Shown one piece after another: positions 1 through 9,659 of a stretch of DNA of 64,000 nucleotides (the stretch's first letter is position 1; each line of letters opens with the position of its first letter). The notes under the pieces are model-generated. The model was not told the origin of the DNA, made no database searches, and worked only from the letters and a program-made list of their open reading frames with translations. This DNA is from Acidobacteriaceae bacterium (GTDB taxonomy: Bacteria; Acidobacteriota; Terriglobia; Terriglobales; Acidobacteriaceae): NCBI GenBank assembly GCA_003139095.1, contig PLHW01000029.1, forward strand, positions 1-64,000, read 5' to 3'. A program made the position numbers and the translations under genes.

Positions 1-21
1 TCAAGCATGCTCGGCACACGA

Positions 22-51
22 AATAAAAAGGCCGCGCGGGGCGCGGCCTTT
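22..51 (-). terminator. Rho-independent terminator after skp
   Basis: A perfect 11-bp stem (27-37 with 41-51) with a three-base loop lies 35 bp beyond the skp stop. Read on the minus strand it is followed by a T-rich tract (TTTTTATTT). This is the usual intrinsic terminator layout and would end the bamA/skp transcription direction. Confidence 0.85.
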
Positions 52-85
52 GGAACTTTCGCGACACACGCGGTGTCGTGAAAAA

Positions 86-784
86 TTACTTGGCGGGCGG
101 TGCAGTTGACTTGGGAGCCGCCGGCTTTGGAGTCACGGGTTTGGCTGCCCCACCAGGAGCGGCCGGGGGCGGCACGCCGGACTGCGCGTTATAGACGTCC
201 ACCACCGCCTTGGTGATGTCTCCTTGTTCGCCATACCACAGCAACGGGCTTTGCGGCCAGGGGTTCGAGGTGTCCATAACCATGGCGAAGCCGCTATCCT
301 GCGCGTGTTTCACAATCACGGGCGCCATCTTCTGCAGAATGCGCTGAAAAATCTCCTTCTGCTGATTCTGGAAATCTTCCTGAGCGTCTTGCACCGAACG
401 ATCAAATGATTTCTTCTTGGTCTCGATCTGCTTCACGAGGTTCGCGCGAGCGTCCTCGTTGAGCTTGTCGCCCTGGGTCTGCAGCTGCTTCTGCAAGCTC
501 TCGAGTTCATCGTTCTGCCCCTTCAATTCGTTTTGTTTTGGCTCCAGCTTTTTTCGCAAAGCCTCGAAGTCGCGTTGACCTTCGTTGGTGCCCATCACGG
601 CTTGCTCAATGTTGATGGTCCCGAGCTTGCTGCCGGTGGCAGTCGCTATCGGAGTGGAGGGCGCCGTGGTTGCGGGGGAAGTAGCCGCGCCCGCGGGGGC
701 AGCCGCGCCACCGGTTTGGGCCCAGGCGGAAATCATCGAGAAAACCGCAATGGCCAGGACAGAACGCACGAGCTTGCTTGTCAT
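86..784 (-). CDS. skp: Periplasmic OmpH/Skp family chaperone
   Basis: The 232-residue product is an OmpH/Skp-type periplasmic chaperone that holds unfolded outer-membrane proteins on their way to the BAM complex. It starts with a signal peptide ending near AWA-Q (residues 21-23). A Pro/Ala/Thr-rich linker runs to about residue 50. The helical OmpH core (about 52-190) is rich in Lys, Gln and Glu with coiled-coil character. The tail (about 200-232) is again Pro/Ala/Lys-rich. Family members are usually 160-180 residues, so the low-complexity ends account for the extra length. An AAGGAG lies about 13 bases before the ATG. bamA sits directly upstream on the same strand, the classical bamA-skp order. 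Confidence 0.9.
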   Translation of the reverse strand: MTSKLVRSVLAIAVFSMISAWAQTGGAAAPAGAATSPATTAPSTPIATATGSKLGTINIEQAVMGTNEGQRDFEALRKKLEPKQNELKGQNDELESLQKQLQTQGDKLNEDARANLVKQIETKKKSFDRSVQDAQEDFQNQQKEIFQRILQKMAPVIVKHAQDSGFAMVMDTSNPWPQSPLLWYGEQGDITKAVVDVYNAQSGVPPPAAPGGAAKPVTPKPAAPKSTAPPAK

Positions 785-1069
785 TGGATCGCTTAAACTC
801 CTTGGAACATTGTTCCGGTGAATATGGTTCCGGGAATGAACTCAGATTACCCTTCTCAGGCAACGCTGGGCCGTACTCACGAGGTCTTCGTCTGTTCAAA
901 CGGCCGCCGTCAGACGTTATCGGACCGGGCGCACTAGATTGCCAGCGTCACACGCCGGGGTCGCGGACGTGTCGTCCACCCCTGGTCAACTTTCTGCAAT
1001 GGTGTGGATCGAAGCAATTATAGATAGCCTTCTGAGCCGCCGTCAAACTGCATACAACGTGCCGCAGTC

Positions 1070-3892
1070 TCAAAATGTGGTCGCCACCGTGAAGCGGAAC
1101 GTCTTGCGCGGCTCGCGTAACAGGAAGCTCGGAGCGTAGGTGTTGACGGCCAAGTGATACGTGTAGTCGCCGGCGGCCGTATTGGGGAACATGGAACGGG
1201 TAATCGGGATGGGCGGAGTCGCCGGGTTATCCAGCCGCAGCGGGTTGTAAGCCCAGTAGATGCGGAAGGGTGCGTTAATCACTGGCAGGAACATCTGGAG
1301 CTCGAGACCGGTGGACATTCTCGGTCTCCAGTTAGTCGATCCAAGGACCTGCAGCTGATCCGAGGGCAGCGGTTTCAAGACACTGCCCGGAGTGCAGCCG
1401 GTACCGCTCGGAGTGGCCGTCGCCTGATCCTGTGCCGGACATCCAAATTGCTGGCTGATCACCTGATCGTATTGCACCGAGGCAATCTGCAACTGCGACG
1501 GTCGCAGAATGGGGTCAATCCCCGCGTCCATGAATGGGGCCAGGGCTACCGGTCCATAGATGGTGATGCGGTACTCAAAGTTGGTAACCACGCTCAAATC
1601 GCCGCCCGGGAAGGTGATCTGGTCCACCGGGATTGGAATCGTCAAATTTCCGAGGAGAGGATTTTGAGCGTTCTTGAGGACGGGAGTGCCGTCAGGGTTG
1701 GTCAGCACGATGGAGCCAACGCTGGGCAGGAATGCTACCGGAGACACGGAACGGATGTCGAATCCGCGCAGGTCATTCTCGCCGCCCATGTAAGAACGCT
1801 GGAACGGGGGAGCGACTAGCCCGGCGTAGCCGGTGATGAACGATCCCTGGACATTGAAGCCCAAAGCGTTGCGACGGTTCTGGACTGGAATAAACTTCTT
1901 GTACTGCACGATCGGCCGGATCGAGCGAACGGTGCCCCCAATCCCTGCCAATTCAGCGCCCAATGTAAACTGATGTCCGTGGTGGGGTGAGATTGGATTA
2001 TCGATGGTATTGAAGGAGAAGTTGGGAAAGATCTTGCTGGTGATGATTCCTTCCAGCGCATTGGGCCCGGAAATTCCGCGGAAGGCGAGGAACTCGAACA
2101 GATTCTTCGATGCTGAACTTAGCGCAAGCAGCGAGGAGCGGTCGAACGAATAGGTAATTCCCACGCGTTTAAAAGAGCGGCGCAACGGATAGCTTAACGA
2201 CGAGGTGAATCCGACGCTCGACTGCGTGTAATTTTGCAGATTCTGCAGCACGGTGTTGGGGAGGTTCAGGTTCTGCCCACCGAAAATTGAGAGTTGCCGG
2301 GCCTGGTTATAGCTGACCTTGTTCAAATACACGTTGAATCCGAACTGCAACGGCCGGTCAAAAAGGTAAGGCTGAGTAAACCCGAAACGCACGCTCCGCG
2401 CCAGGTTTCCGATGCTGGCCTGAACCTGAAGCGTCTCGCCCAGGCCGAGGAAATTGTTGGTCGAGTAGTTAATGCCGACGAAGGCGCCTTCCAATCCGCT
2501 CACGCCGCCGTTCAGGCCGATGCTGTTCTTGCCCTTTTCCTTGACCTTCAGCGTTAGGTCAACCAAGCCGTCTTTCTCATCCAGTTTTCGGTCCGTGACG
2601 TTGGGATCGTCGGGCTTCAATTGGTCGAAGTAGCCGAGTTGATTCAAACGCAGCAGGCTCAATTCCCAAAGCCGCGAATTGTAGATGTTGCCTTCTTCGA
2701 GCGCGATCTCGCGCCGGATCACCTTGTCACGGGTCGTAGTGTTGCCCTGGAATTCGATGCGGCGGACATAGAACTGCTTGCCTTCATCCACGTCAATGTC
2801 GAGGAAGATCAGCTTTTTGTCGTCGTCAAATCTCGTCTCCGGCACCGAAGTGAAGTTGATATAACCTTGCTCCCCGTAGGCCTTGCGCAGATTTTCCAAA
2901 CCCTTGGCCACTTTATCTTTGCTGAAAATATCCCCATCTTTGATGGGAAAAAGGTTGCGGAGTGCTTTCACGTTCGAGACTGCCTTATTGTTCTTGAAGG
3001 TGATCGAACCGAGAGTGTAGCGGTCACCCTCCTCGATGGGCATGGTAATGTCAACTGCCTTGCCCGGCCCACTCTGCAAGAGTGGAATGTGAGTACCCTT
3101 GTGTCCCGTGTCGTGGATTTGCGTCTTGGGCTCGTTCACGATGACTTTGAAATATCCGCGATTCTGGTATTCGTTGCGAACGCGTTCCGTATCTTCGTCC
3201 AGCTTAGTGGCGTCGTAGGTTCTGGCGAAGATGTTTTCCAGGAAGATCGAGTGCGGGATGCCGATGGGGCGCAAGTTCTTCATGGCATAGCGAAGGACCC
3301 GCGTATTCACATTCTTGTTGCCCTCGAACCTAATCTTGCCCACCTTAACCTTGGGGCCTTCTTTGATCACAAACGTAATGCCAACAGCGGCGGGAGGAAT
3401 CTGCCGGATCTCCGTCCGGATGGTGGAAAACTGGCGGCCGTGTTCAGCCAGCAGACCTTTGATCGCCACTTCCGCTTTCTTCAATTTCGTCGGGTCATAC
3501 TGACTCTCTACTGACAAGCCGACTTTTGCTTCCTTGAAGCGGTCCAGCACGTCACTGGTGGAGACTGAACTGAGGCCTACGTAATTGATTTCGCGGATGG
3601 TTGGCTTTTCTTTGACTTGGATAATCAACCGCCAGCCCTTGGGGGTCTGCTCGCGGGTGAAGCGAATATCCTCGAAGTAGCCGGTATTCCACAGCGCATT
3701 GAAATCGCGCTCCAGCGCGGCGGGATCATAGATATCTCCGGAGTGAGTGAAAATGCGGGCTTTGACAGTTTCCGAAGGAATTCTGCGGTTGCCCGTGACA
3801 TTGATCTCCGAGATGACGTCGGTTTGTGCCCAGCTAGCGGAAGCGGAAAAAAGCGCCAGCACAATGCCCAGCGCCCACCCGCGGCGCTTCAT
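1070..3892 (-). CDS. bamA: Outer membrane protein assembly factor BamA
   Basis: The 940-residue protein is the BamA/Omp85 insertase that folds beta-barrel proteins into the outer membrane. Residues 1-22 form a signal peptide (cleavage near SWA-Q). About residues 25-430 carry successive POTRA domains, each opening with the usual pattern (EINVTGNRRI, GKIRFEGNKNV, YTLGSITFKNNK, RRIEFQGNTTT). The 16-stranded barrel follows and includes the LRGFD motif (residues about 702-706), the Omp85 lid-lock signature. The chain ends in Phe, as BAM substrates do. It is longer than E. coli BamA (810) through loop insertions in the barrel. skp follows after 285 bp. lpxD, its common neighbour elsewhere, lies about 51 kb away. 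No strong ribosome-binding site is seen before the ATG. Confidence 0.96.
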   Translation of the reverse strand: MKRRGWALGIVLALFSASASWAQTDVISEINVTGNRRIPSETVKARIFTHSGDIYDPAALERDFNALWNTGYFEDIRFTREQTPKGWRLIIQVKEKPTIREINYVGLSSVSTSDVLDRFKEAKVGLSVESQYDPTKLKKAEVAIKGLLAEHGRQFSTIRTEIRQIPPAAVGITFVIKEGPKVKVGKIRFEGNKNVNTRVLRYAMKNLRPIGIPHSIFLENIFARTYDATKLDEDTERVRNEYQNRGYFKVIVNEPKTQIHDTGHKGTHIPLLQSGPGKAVDITMPIEEGDRYTLGSITFKNNKAVSNVKALRNLFPIKDGDIFSKDKVAKGLENLRKAYGEQGYINFTSVPETRFDDDKKLIFLDIDVDEGKQFYVRRIEFQGNTTTRDKVIRREIALEEGNIYNSRLWELSLLRLNQLGYFDQLKPDDPNVTDRKLDEKDGLVDLTLKVKEKGKNSIGLNGGVSGLEGAFVGINYSTNNFLGLGETLQVQASIGNLARSVRFGFTQPYLFDRPLQFGFNVYLNKVSYNQARQLSIFGGQNLNLPNTVLQNLQNYTQSSVGFTSSLSYPLRRSFKRVGITYSFDRSSLLALSSASKNLFEFLAFRGISGPNALEGIITSKIFPNFSFNTIDNPISPHHGHQFTLGAELAGIGGTVRSIRPIVQYKKFIPVQNRRNALGFNVQGSFITGYAGLVAPPFQRSYMGGENDLRGFDIRSVSPVAFLPSVGSIVLTNPDGTPVLKNAQNPLLGNLTIPIPVDQITFPGGDLSVVTNFEYRITIYGPVALAPFMDAGIDPILRPSQLQIASVQYDQVISQQFGCPAQDQATATPSGTGCTPGSVLKPLPSDQLQVLGSTNWRPRMSTGLELQMFLPVINAPFRIYWAYNPLRLDNPATPPIPITRSMFPNTAAGDYTYHLAVNTYAPSFLLREPRKTFRFTVATTF

Positions 3893-4088
3893 TCGGCGAC
3901 AAAGCCGTGCGAATGAAGAGGATGGGGTGTAAGTGGCTCCGGAAGGGCCGCAGCCGTTCTCGGGCGCAACGATGTCCGTATGAAAGCGAAGATGAATCGC
4001 TACGACCTCAGCCTCTGGGATGTGGGAAAACGATCATTATACGGTAGAGATAGAGAAAGCGTCCAAGTCGCCACTCTTGCTGGTGGCT

Positions 4089-6275
4089 TCATGGAAAGGA
4101 CTTGGTTGACTCCACATCAACCAAGACGGAATAAAACGTGGCGGAGTTGCCCAGGTCGGAAAGTTTTTCTGAGGTCAGCACGTTTATATTACGCAACCCG
4201 GCGCTCAACTTCGCCCAATTCAGTCTCGCCGAGACCACTCCCGGCTGAACCGAGCCATCCACCCGTGCCTTTAGAAAGATCTCTCCTCGATGGTTGAACA
4301 CTCTTACCATCTGTCCGTCAGCAATGCCACGAGCGCCGGCATCGGCAGAATGCATCTCCAGAAGGTTTACCGCTTCCATCTGCTGAACTGAAGGCTGGTT
4401 TGTGAAAGTTGAGTTCAGGAAGTTGTCAGCCTTGCGCGCCAGGAGTTCCAGCGGGAACGTTGCCTTTTCGGCTCCATGGCGCGATTCCGACGGAGGCTTG
4501 AACTCGGCAACGGGATCAAGGCCCAGCGCCTTCATCGCTTCGCTATACAGTTCAGCCTTCCCCGATGGGGTACGGAAGTTGCCTTGAGCGAAGGGAAGGA
4601 ATGGAGCCGGGACACTTCCAGTTTGCCCGTCCGAAGCGTCGGGGGAGGCGGCGAAATTCAGCCGAACTTGGCCTTCGCGTTCCAGGCGCTCGCGAGTGAT
4701 GCCCTGCAGCCACGGATTCGTGGAAGCCAGCGCACCTTCGATCATCTCGTCGACGCTCTCGCTGAAGCATTCGTCGTCGAATCTCATCCGGGCAGCCAGC
4801 GCGCGGAATAGCTCAACATTTGCGCGGCACTCTCCCAGCGGCTCAATCGCCTGGTCCGAAACTTGCAGGTAGTAGTGGCCATACGCCGTCTGCAAATCCT
4901 TGTGCTCGAAGAATGTCGTTGCCGGCAAGACGATGTCGGCGTAGTCGGTGGTGTCGGTGAAGAACTGCTCGTGGACCACGGTGAAAAGGTCCGTGCGCTT
5001 GAGGCCGCGCACGACTTCGTTGTGGTTCGGACAAACCGCCGCCGGATTGGAGCTGTAAACAAATAATGCCTTCAACGGCGGATCGCTCAGCGTGTTCAAT
5101 GCCTTGCCCAGTTCCACCATGTTTACAATCCGAGAAGGTTTGAGACCCTGGGGCCTGAGGTCGGGGCGCCTCAAGGCGTCCTTGTTTAGATCAAAGGCAC
5201 CGCTGGTAGACAAGTGGATTCCGCCGCCCACTTCTTTCAGTGAGCCGATGATGCAAGGCAGCATAGCGATCGCGCGCGTCGCCATCCCACCGCCATCCGA
5301 GCGCTGCACACCGTAATTTACTCGAATCACCGATGGCCGTACTGTGGCGTATTCTCGCGCCAGCTTGCGAATGTCTTCCGCCGCAATTCCCGTCCACTGC
5401 GCTGCGTGCTCCGGCGGATAGGCTTTCACTTTCTCGCTCAGTTCGTCGAAACCCAGTGTGTAGTTCTCTACATAGTCGGCATCGTACAGGCCCTCGCCGA
5501 TGATCACGTGCATCATGGCGAGCGCGAGCGCACCATCCGTGCCGGGATTGATGGGAAGATACCAGTCGGCACATGCCGCAGTGCGCGTGCGGTAGGGATC
5601 GATTACGACCAGCCTCGCGCCCTTGCGCCGCGCTTCCACTATGTACGGCCATAGGTGAACATTGTTGCCGTGAATGTTCGAGGCCCAGACGATGATGTAG
5701 CGGGAGTGGATAAACTGGTCGGGCTCGGTGCCAAGCTTGACGCCCATGACGGACTCCAGCCCAGCCTCTCCAGCCGAGGAACAAATCGTGCGTTCCAGCT
5801 CAGAAGCGCCGAGGCGCGTGAAAAATCGGCGGTCCATGGAAGCGCCATTGAGCGCGCCGAGCGTGCCGCCGTAGGAGTAGGGCAGAATGGCTTCGGGGCC
5901 GATGTCGTCGGCGATGCGGCGGAGGCGGTGAGCGACTTCGTCGAGGGCTTCGTCCCAGGAGATGCGGGTGAAGGCGTCGGCCGCGCAATTGGGCGCGAAG
6001 TTTTCGCGGGCAGGGGCAAACCGGGCCGGGTTGCGTGAGTCCGCGCCAGACGGGCCTTTTGGGATGGTTGCCTTGCGCCGCATGGGATAGAGAACGCGGT
6101 CAGGGGAGTAGACGCGGTCGAGGTACTTGGCGACTTTGGCGCAGAGGAAGCCGCGGGTGACGGGATGCGCGGGGTCGCCCTGAATTCTGGTGGCGCGGCC
6201 GTCTTCGATGGTGATCAGCACGCCGCAGGCGTCGGGGCAATCGTGCGGGCAGGCGGCATGGACGACCGACTTCAT
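4089..6275 (-). CDS. Molybdopterin-dependent oxidoreductase (BisC/DMSO reductase family)
   Basis: This 728-residue protein is a bis-molybdopterin enzyme catalytic subunit. The N-terminus holds a Cys cluster (CPHDCPDAC at about 8-16, and a fourth Cys in GFLCAK near 48) for one [4Fe-4S] cluster. Next come the large molybdopterin domain, with CSSAGEAG near residue 170 as the likely Mo-ligand region, and a C-terminal molydop-binding domain (about 600-728, starting near PLELLARKADNFLNS). I start it at the ATG at 6275; the frame extends 26 codons further, but those residues are Arg-rich and not conserved-looking. There is no twin-arginine signal, so a cytoplasmic location is inferred. No iron-sulphur or membrane-anchor subunit lies next to it, so the electron partner and substrate are unknown. 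Confidence 0.88.
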   Translation of the reverse strand: MKSVVHAACPHDCPDACGVLITIEDGRATRIQGDPAHPVTRGFLCAKVAKYLDRVYSPDRVLYPMRRKATIPKGPSGADSRNPARFAPARENFAPNCAADAFTRISWDEALDEVAHRLRRIADDIGPEAILPYSYGGTLGALNGASMDRRFFTRLGASELERTICSSAGEAGLESVMGVKLGTEPDQFIHSRYIIVWASNIHGNNVHLWPYIVEARRKGARLVVIDPYRTRTAACADWYLPINPGTDGALALAMMHVIIGEGLYDADYVENYTLGFDELSEKVKAYPPEHAAQWTGIAAEDIRKLAREYATVRPSVIRVNYGVQRSDGGGMATRAIAMLPCIIGSLKEVGGGIHLSTSGAFDLNKDALRRPDLRPQGLKPSRIVNMVELGKALNTLSDPPLKALFVYSSNPAAVCPNHNEVVRGLKRTDLFTVVHEQFFTDTTDYADIVLPATTFFEHKDLQTAYGHYYLQVSDQAIEPLGECRANVELFRALAARMRFDDECFSESVDEMIEGALASTNPWLQGITRERLEREGQVRLNFAASPDASDGQTGSVPAPFLPFAQGNFRTPSGKAELYSEAMKALGLDPVAEFKPPSESRHGAEKATFPLELLARKADNFLNSTFTNQPSVQQMEAVNLLEMHSADAGARGIADGQMVRVFNHRGEIFLKARVDGSVQPGVVSARLNWAKLSAGLRNINVLTSEKLSDLGNSATFYSVLVDVESTKSFP

Positions 6276-6440
6276 CTTTATCTCTGCATTATAGGATGAT
6301 CGGGGGCGGCGGTTAGCGGCGTGGCGGGGCCGCATCCTCCGGCGATTGGCCAAGCTGGCGTCGCGGAACGACCGAGTACGCGGGCGTTGCGACGCGGTAG
6401 TATGTTGAATTCACGCCTTTCGCACTTTCAGGAGGCCTGC

Positions 6441-7652
6441 ATGCGCACGATTCCCGCATTTTTTCTCTCAATTTTATTTCTCTTCGTCGTTCTCTCGATC
6501 GCGTTGCCCGCGCAGAATTGCAGTGGCATGGCGCTGGGCATTGGGGCGTCGTTGAATGGATTTATCCCGTTTCCTGCCGATAGTCTGTGGAACGAAAACA
6601 TTGCCGGAGCGGCGGTCGATCCGAACTCGGAAAACATTATTAATTTCATCGGAGCGAATGTGCCGCTGCATCCGGATTTTGGAGCGGGACTTTATGGGGG
6701 CCAGTCGATTGGCATTCCGTACATTGTGGAGAGCGGGTCGCCGCTGGTTACCATTAAATATAAGTTGTACGGCGACGAGAGCGATCCGGGGCCGATGCCG
6801 ATCCCGGCGAATGCGCCGATTGAAGGGTATCCGAAGCCGGGCGACGGAGACCGGCATGTGCTGGTGCTGGATCGCGACAACTGCTGGCTGTACGAACTCT
6901 ACGATTCGCACGAGCTGAAAAACGGCAACTGGAACGTTGGCTCGGGAGCGGTGTGGAATCTGCTTGCCGACGAAACGCGGCCCTACACCTGGACTTCAGC
7001 CGATGCGGCGGGGCTGCCGATTTTTCCGGGCCTGGCGCGCTACGATGAAGTTGCGGCGGGCGCGATCGACCACGCGCTGCGCTTTACGCTGCAATACAGC
7101 CAGGCGGCGTTTACTCCGCCGGCCAGCCATTGGGCGGCGAACTCCACTAATCAATACGCGGCGCCCATGGGCATGCGGATGCGGCTGAAGGCGAGCTTCG
7201 ACATTTCGGGATTTCCGCCTCAATCGCAGGTGATTTTGCGCGCGCTGCAACAGTACGGCATGATCATGGCCGACAGCGGGAGTTCGATCTACATCAGCGG
7301 CGCGCCCGACGACCGCTGGAACAACGACGACCTGGGCGCGCTGAAGAGCGTGCCAGCGTCGGCGTTTGAGGTGCTGCTGATCAGCCCGCTCTACACGCAG
7401 AATAATTATCCGCAGGGGCCGAATCCGACGATTGCGAGCTTCACGACGAATCCGCCAATCGTCAGCGCGGGCTCGCCGGTGACGTTGAGCTGGAATGTTT
7501 CCGGCGAGGAGTACAACATTATCTCGCCGCAGGCGGGAGTGGTGACGGGAACGTCGGTGGTGGTGACGCCGGCGAAGACTACGCTGTACACGCTGGATTC
7601 GACGAATGAGTATGGGCGGACGACGGCGAAGGTGAAAGTGACGGTGCAGTGA
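6441..7652 (+). CDS. Secreted protein with C-terminal Ig-like domain, function unknown
   Basis: A 403-residue exported protein. AGGAGG stands six bases before the ATG at 6441, which fixes the start, although the frame is open upstream. Residues 1-24 are a clear signal peptide ending LPAQ. The body (about 30-310) contains phrases such as FPADSLWNE and HPDFGAG, which I associate with an uncharacterised acidobacterial family. It has no recognisable catalytic motif. The last 80 residues (from PTIASFTTNPP) form a bacterial Ig-like/PKD-type beta-sandwich. It probably works in the periplasm or outside the cell, possibly binding a carbohydrate; this is inference. It stands alone between genes of unrelated function. 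Confidence 0.75.
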   Translation: MRTIPAFFLSILFLFVVLSIALPAQNCSGMALGIGASLNGFIPFPADSLWNENIAGAAVDPNSENIINFIGANVPLHPDFGAGLYGGQSIGIPYIVESGSPLVTIKYKLYGDESDPGPMPIPANAPIEGYPKPGDGDRHVLVLDRDNCWLYELYDSHELKNGNWNVGSGAVWNLLADETRPYTWTSADAAGLPIFPGLARYDEVAAGAIDHALRFTLQYSQAAFTPPASHWAANSTNQYAAPMGMRMRLKASFDISGFPPQSQVILRALQQYGMIMADSGSSIYISGAPDDRWNNDDLGALKSVPASAFEVLLISPLYTQNNYPQGPNPTIASFTTNPPIVSAGSPVTLSWNVSGEEYNIISPQAGVVTGTSVVVTPAKTTLYTLDSTNEYGRTTAKVKVTVQ

Positions 7653-8064
7653 GCGCGCCAGATCGGCGGCGCGGGGAGAAAACTGGTGGCCTAGCCGCTA
7701 CGATTCATATTTTATCGAGTGAGCGGTCCCCAGCTTAGCTGACCCATCGGCTCGCACGTCCGCTTGCCGATTGGCTCACGACGACGCACGCGGGCAGGAC
7801 GCCCTTCGACGCGCTCAGGGACGGCCCTTCGGCACGCACTTTGCCATCCCCTTTGCTACGCAAACCTCCACGCCACGCCGTCCTCCGCTGGAGATCGCGC
7901 CCCAAGGACCGTGGTAAGCTATCCCTTCTTTGTGCGCAGACCGCTCCCCCTTTTCAAGGAGCAGGTCGAAGAAGTAACGTCTCCGAAAAACGTAGATCTC
8001 TGGAAAGACCAAAGGCCGCGCCGGAAGCGAATTGCCGCGCCGGCGATTTTCGCAAGGAAGGGAC
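7653..8064. other. Gene-free stretch with one small palindromic motif
   Basis: No convincing gene was found in these 412 bases; the open frames here lack ribosome-binding sites and family signals. At 7802-7820 the partly palindromic motif CCCTTCGACGCGCTCAGGG occurs, a type of short intergenic repeat seen in many bacterial genomes. The promoter of the downstream membrane protein should also lie here, but I cannot place it. Confidence 0.4.
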
Positions 8065-9618
8065 ATGACCAAAGCCGCCATGGACAAAGGACAGTCGAAA
8101 TCGGCGCGTCTACCGAGAGAGAAGATGGCCGGGCGGTCGCTGACGCACTATTCCGTGCACGCCATCGCGTTTTTTTCCGGCGGCGTGGTATTGCTGCTGG
8201 AAATTCTGGGAACGCGGATCATAGCGCCCTACATGGGAACGTCGTTTTCGGTGTGGGTGAGCATCATCGGAACTATCCTGGGCGCGCTCTCCCTGGGCTA
8301 TTACCTGGGCGGCATCCTAGCCGACCGAAACCAAAAACTGCTGCCCATAATTTTGCTGGCTGGCGCCTGCGCGTGCGCCCTGGTGCATTTTGAGAAACCA
8401 CTGATCCAGGACTTCGGAAGCCTGGGCCTGGAGTGGGGCTCCCTGCTGACGGCAATTTTGTTGTTTGCTCCGCCGAGCGCAGTCCTGGGCATGGTTTCGC
8501 CCTATCTCATCAAGATTGCCGCCGACGATCCGGAGCGGATCGGACGCACCTCGGGGACCATCTACGCGGCGTCCACCATAGGCAGCATTGCCGGGACATT
8601 CCTGGGTGGTTTCTTTCTCATTCCGCATTTTCCGGTTTCGTCCATCCTCTGGGGGATGGTGGCCGTGCTGCTGGCGCTGTCGGCATGGGCAGCCGGGGCG
8701 ATCCGGCCCTACTGGGCGGTCACGGCGGGAGTGCTGCTGACGGCGGTGGCAATTCAGGCGTTCACGTCGTCTGGCGAATGGTCAAGCTATGTGGGCGTCA
8801 GCCACGTGTTCGAGGAAAACAGCCGGTATTACAGCATTCGCGTGAATGAGATCGATGGAGCGGAGAGACTGTTGCTGCTCGATGGGGGGATCAACAGCGG
8901 GCGCGACTTGCAGAGCGACAAAATACTTTTTCCGTACGTTGAACTTTCGGCGAAGCTGATAGAGAGTCTGAAACCGTCGCCGGAGTCAGTATTGATTATT
9001 GGCGGCGGCGGATATACGGTGCCCGAGATCATTAAGCAGTATGCGCCGCAGTCCGACGTGACCGTGGTTGAAATCGATCCTGACGTTACCAAGGTGGCGA
9101 GGCGGTTCTTTTTGAAGACGCCCGACATCGGCATCACCAACCTGAATGAAGACGGGCGCGTTTTTCTCAACCGCAATCGGCGGCAATTCGACCTGGTTTA
9201 TACCGATGCGTACGCGAACACCGGCGCGATCCCTCCGCATCTGGCGACCCGCGAGGCATTTGCCGCGATGGGGCGGGCGCTGAAACCGGATGGAGTGGTT
9301 ATCTTCAATGTCGGCTCGGCGCGGTCTGGCGACCTCGGGCTGGTGTACCAGGCGCTTTACCGGACGCTCCGTGACGTATTTCCCACGATTGCCACTTTTT
9401 CGACCTCGCCGGATGATCCAAGCGACGCGCAAAACCTGATCGTGATCGCAACCAATGCGAAGTCTCTTCCGGAAGATGCCTTGCGAGCCTTCGAACCCTC
9501 GCGCTGTCGCGAGGCGCCGGCCGCGGGTCTGTTGCTGACGGACGATTATTCGCCGACCGAATATCTGGCGCAAGGTATCATTCGGAGGATCTATCCGAAG
9601 GAGCGAAGATACCGGTAG
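8065..9618 (+). CDS. Membrane protein fused to a spermidine synthase-like domain
   Basis: The 517-residue protein joins a polytopic membrane half to a soluble Rossmann methyltransferase-like half. About residues 30-240 hold some seven hydrophobic segments, beginning HAIAFFSGGVVLLLEILGTRI, a typical opening of the fused MFS/spermidine synthase family. The second half carries the SAM-fold glycine loop (VLIIGGGGYTVPE, about 308-320), the acidic strand end VVEIDPD (about 333-339) and YTDAY at the spermidine-synthase active-site position. A GGAAGGGA ribosome-binding site precedes the ATG at 8065; 11 further codons upstream are open. The real substrate of these fusions is not established, so polyamine synthesis should not be assumed. 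Confidence 0.82.
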   Translation: MTKAAMDKGQSKSARLPREKMAGRSLTHYSVHAIAFFSGGVVLLLEILGTRIIAPYMGTSFSVWVSIIGTILGALSLGYYLGGILADRNQKLLPIILLAGACACALVHFEKPLIQDFGSLGLEWGSLLTAILLFAPPSAVLGMVSPYLIKIAADDPERIGRTSGTIYAASTIGSIAGTFLGGFFLIPHFPVSSILWGMVAVLLALSAWAAGAIRPYWAVTAGVLLTAVAIQAFTSSGEWSSYVGVSHVFEENSRYYSIRVNEIDGAERLLLLDGGINSGRDLQSDKILFPYVELSAKLIESLKPSPESVLIIGGGGYTVPEIIKQYAPQSDVTVVEIDPDVTKVARRFFLKTPDIGITNLNEDGRVFLNRNRRQFDLVYTDAYANTGAIPPHLATREAFAAMGRALKPDGVVIFNVGSARSGDLGLVYQALYRTLRDVFPTIATFSTSPDDPSDAQNLIVIATNAKSLPEDALRAFEPSRCREAPAAGLLLTDDYSPTEYLAQGIIRRIYPKERRYR

Positions 9619-9659
9619 ATTGGCGCGCGTGGCCGCAGTGTCAGGGTGGGTTGGGCGCG

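Noticed and set aside
2621-3514. A 297-codon plus-strand frame inside bamA
   Set aside because: It lies opposite the POTRA region and has no family features; bamA itself is beyond doubt.
7764-8393. A 209-codon plus-strand frame overlapping the start of the membrane/spermidine-synthase fusion gene
   Set aside because: It is Arg/Pro-rich, overlaps a strong gene, and has no ribosome-binding site.
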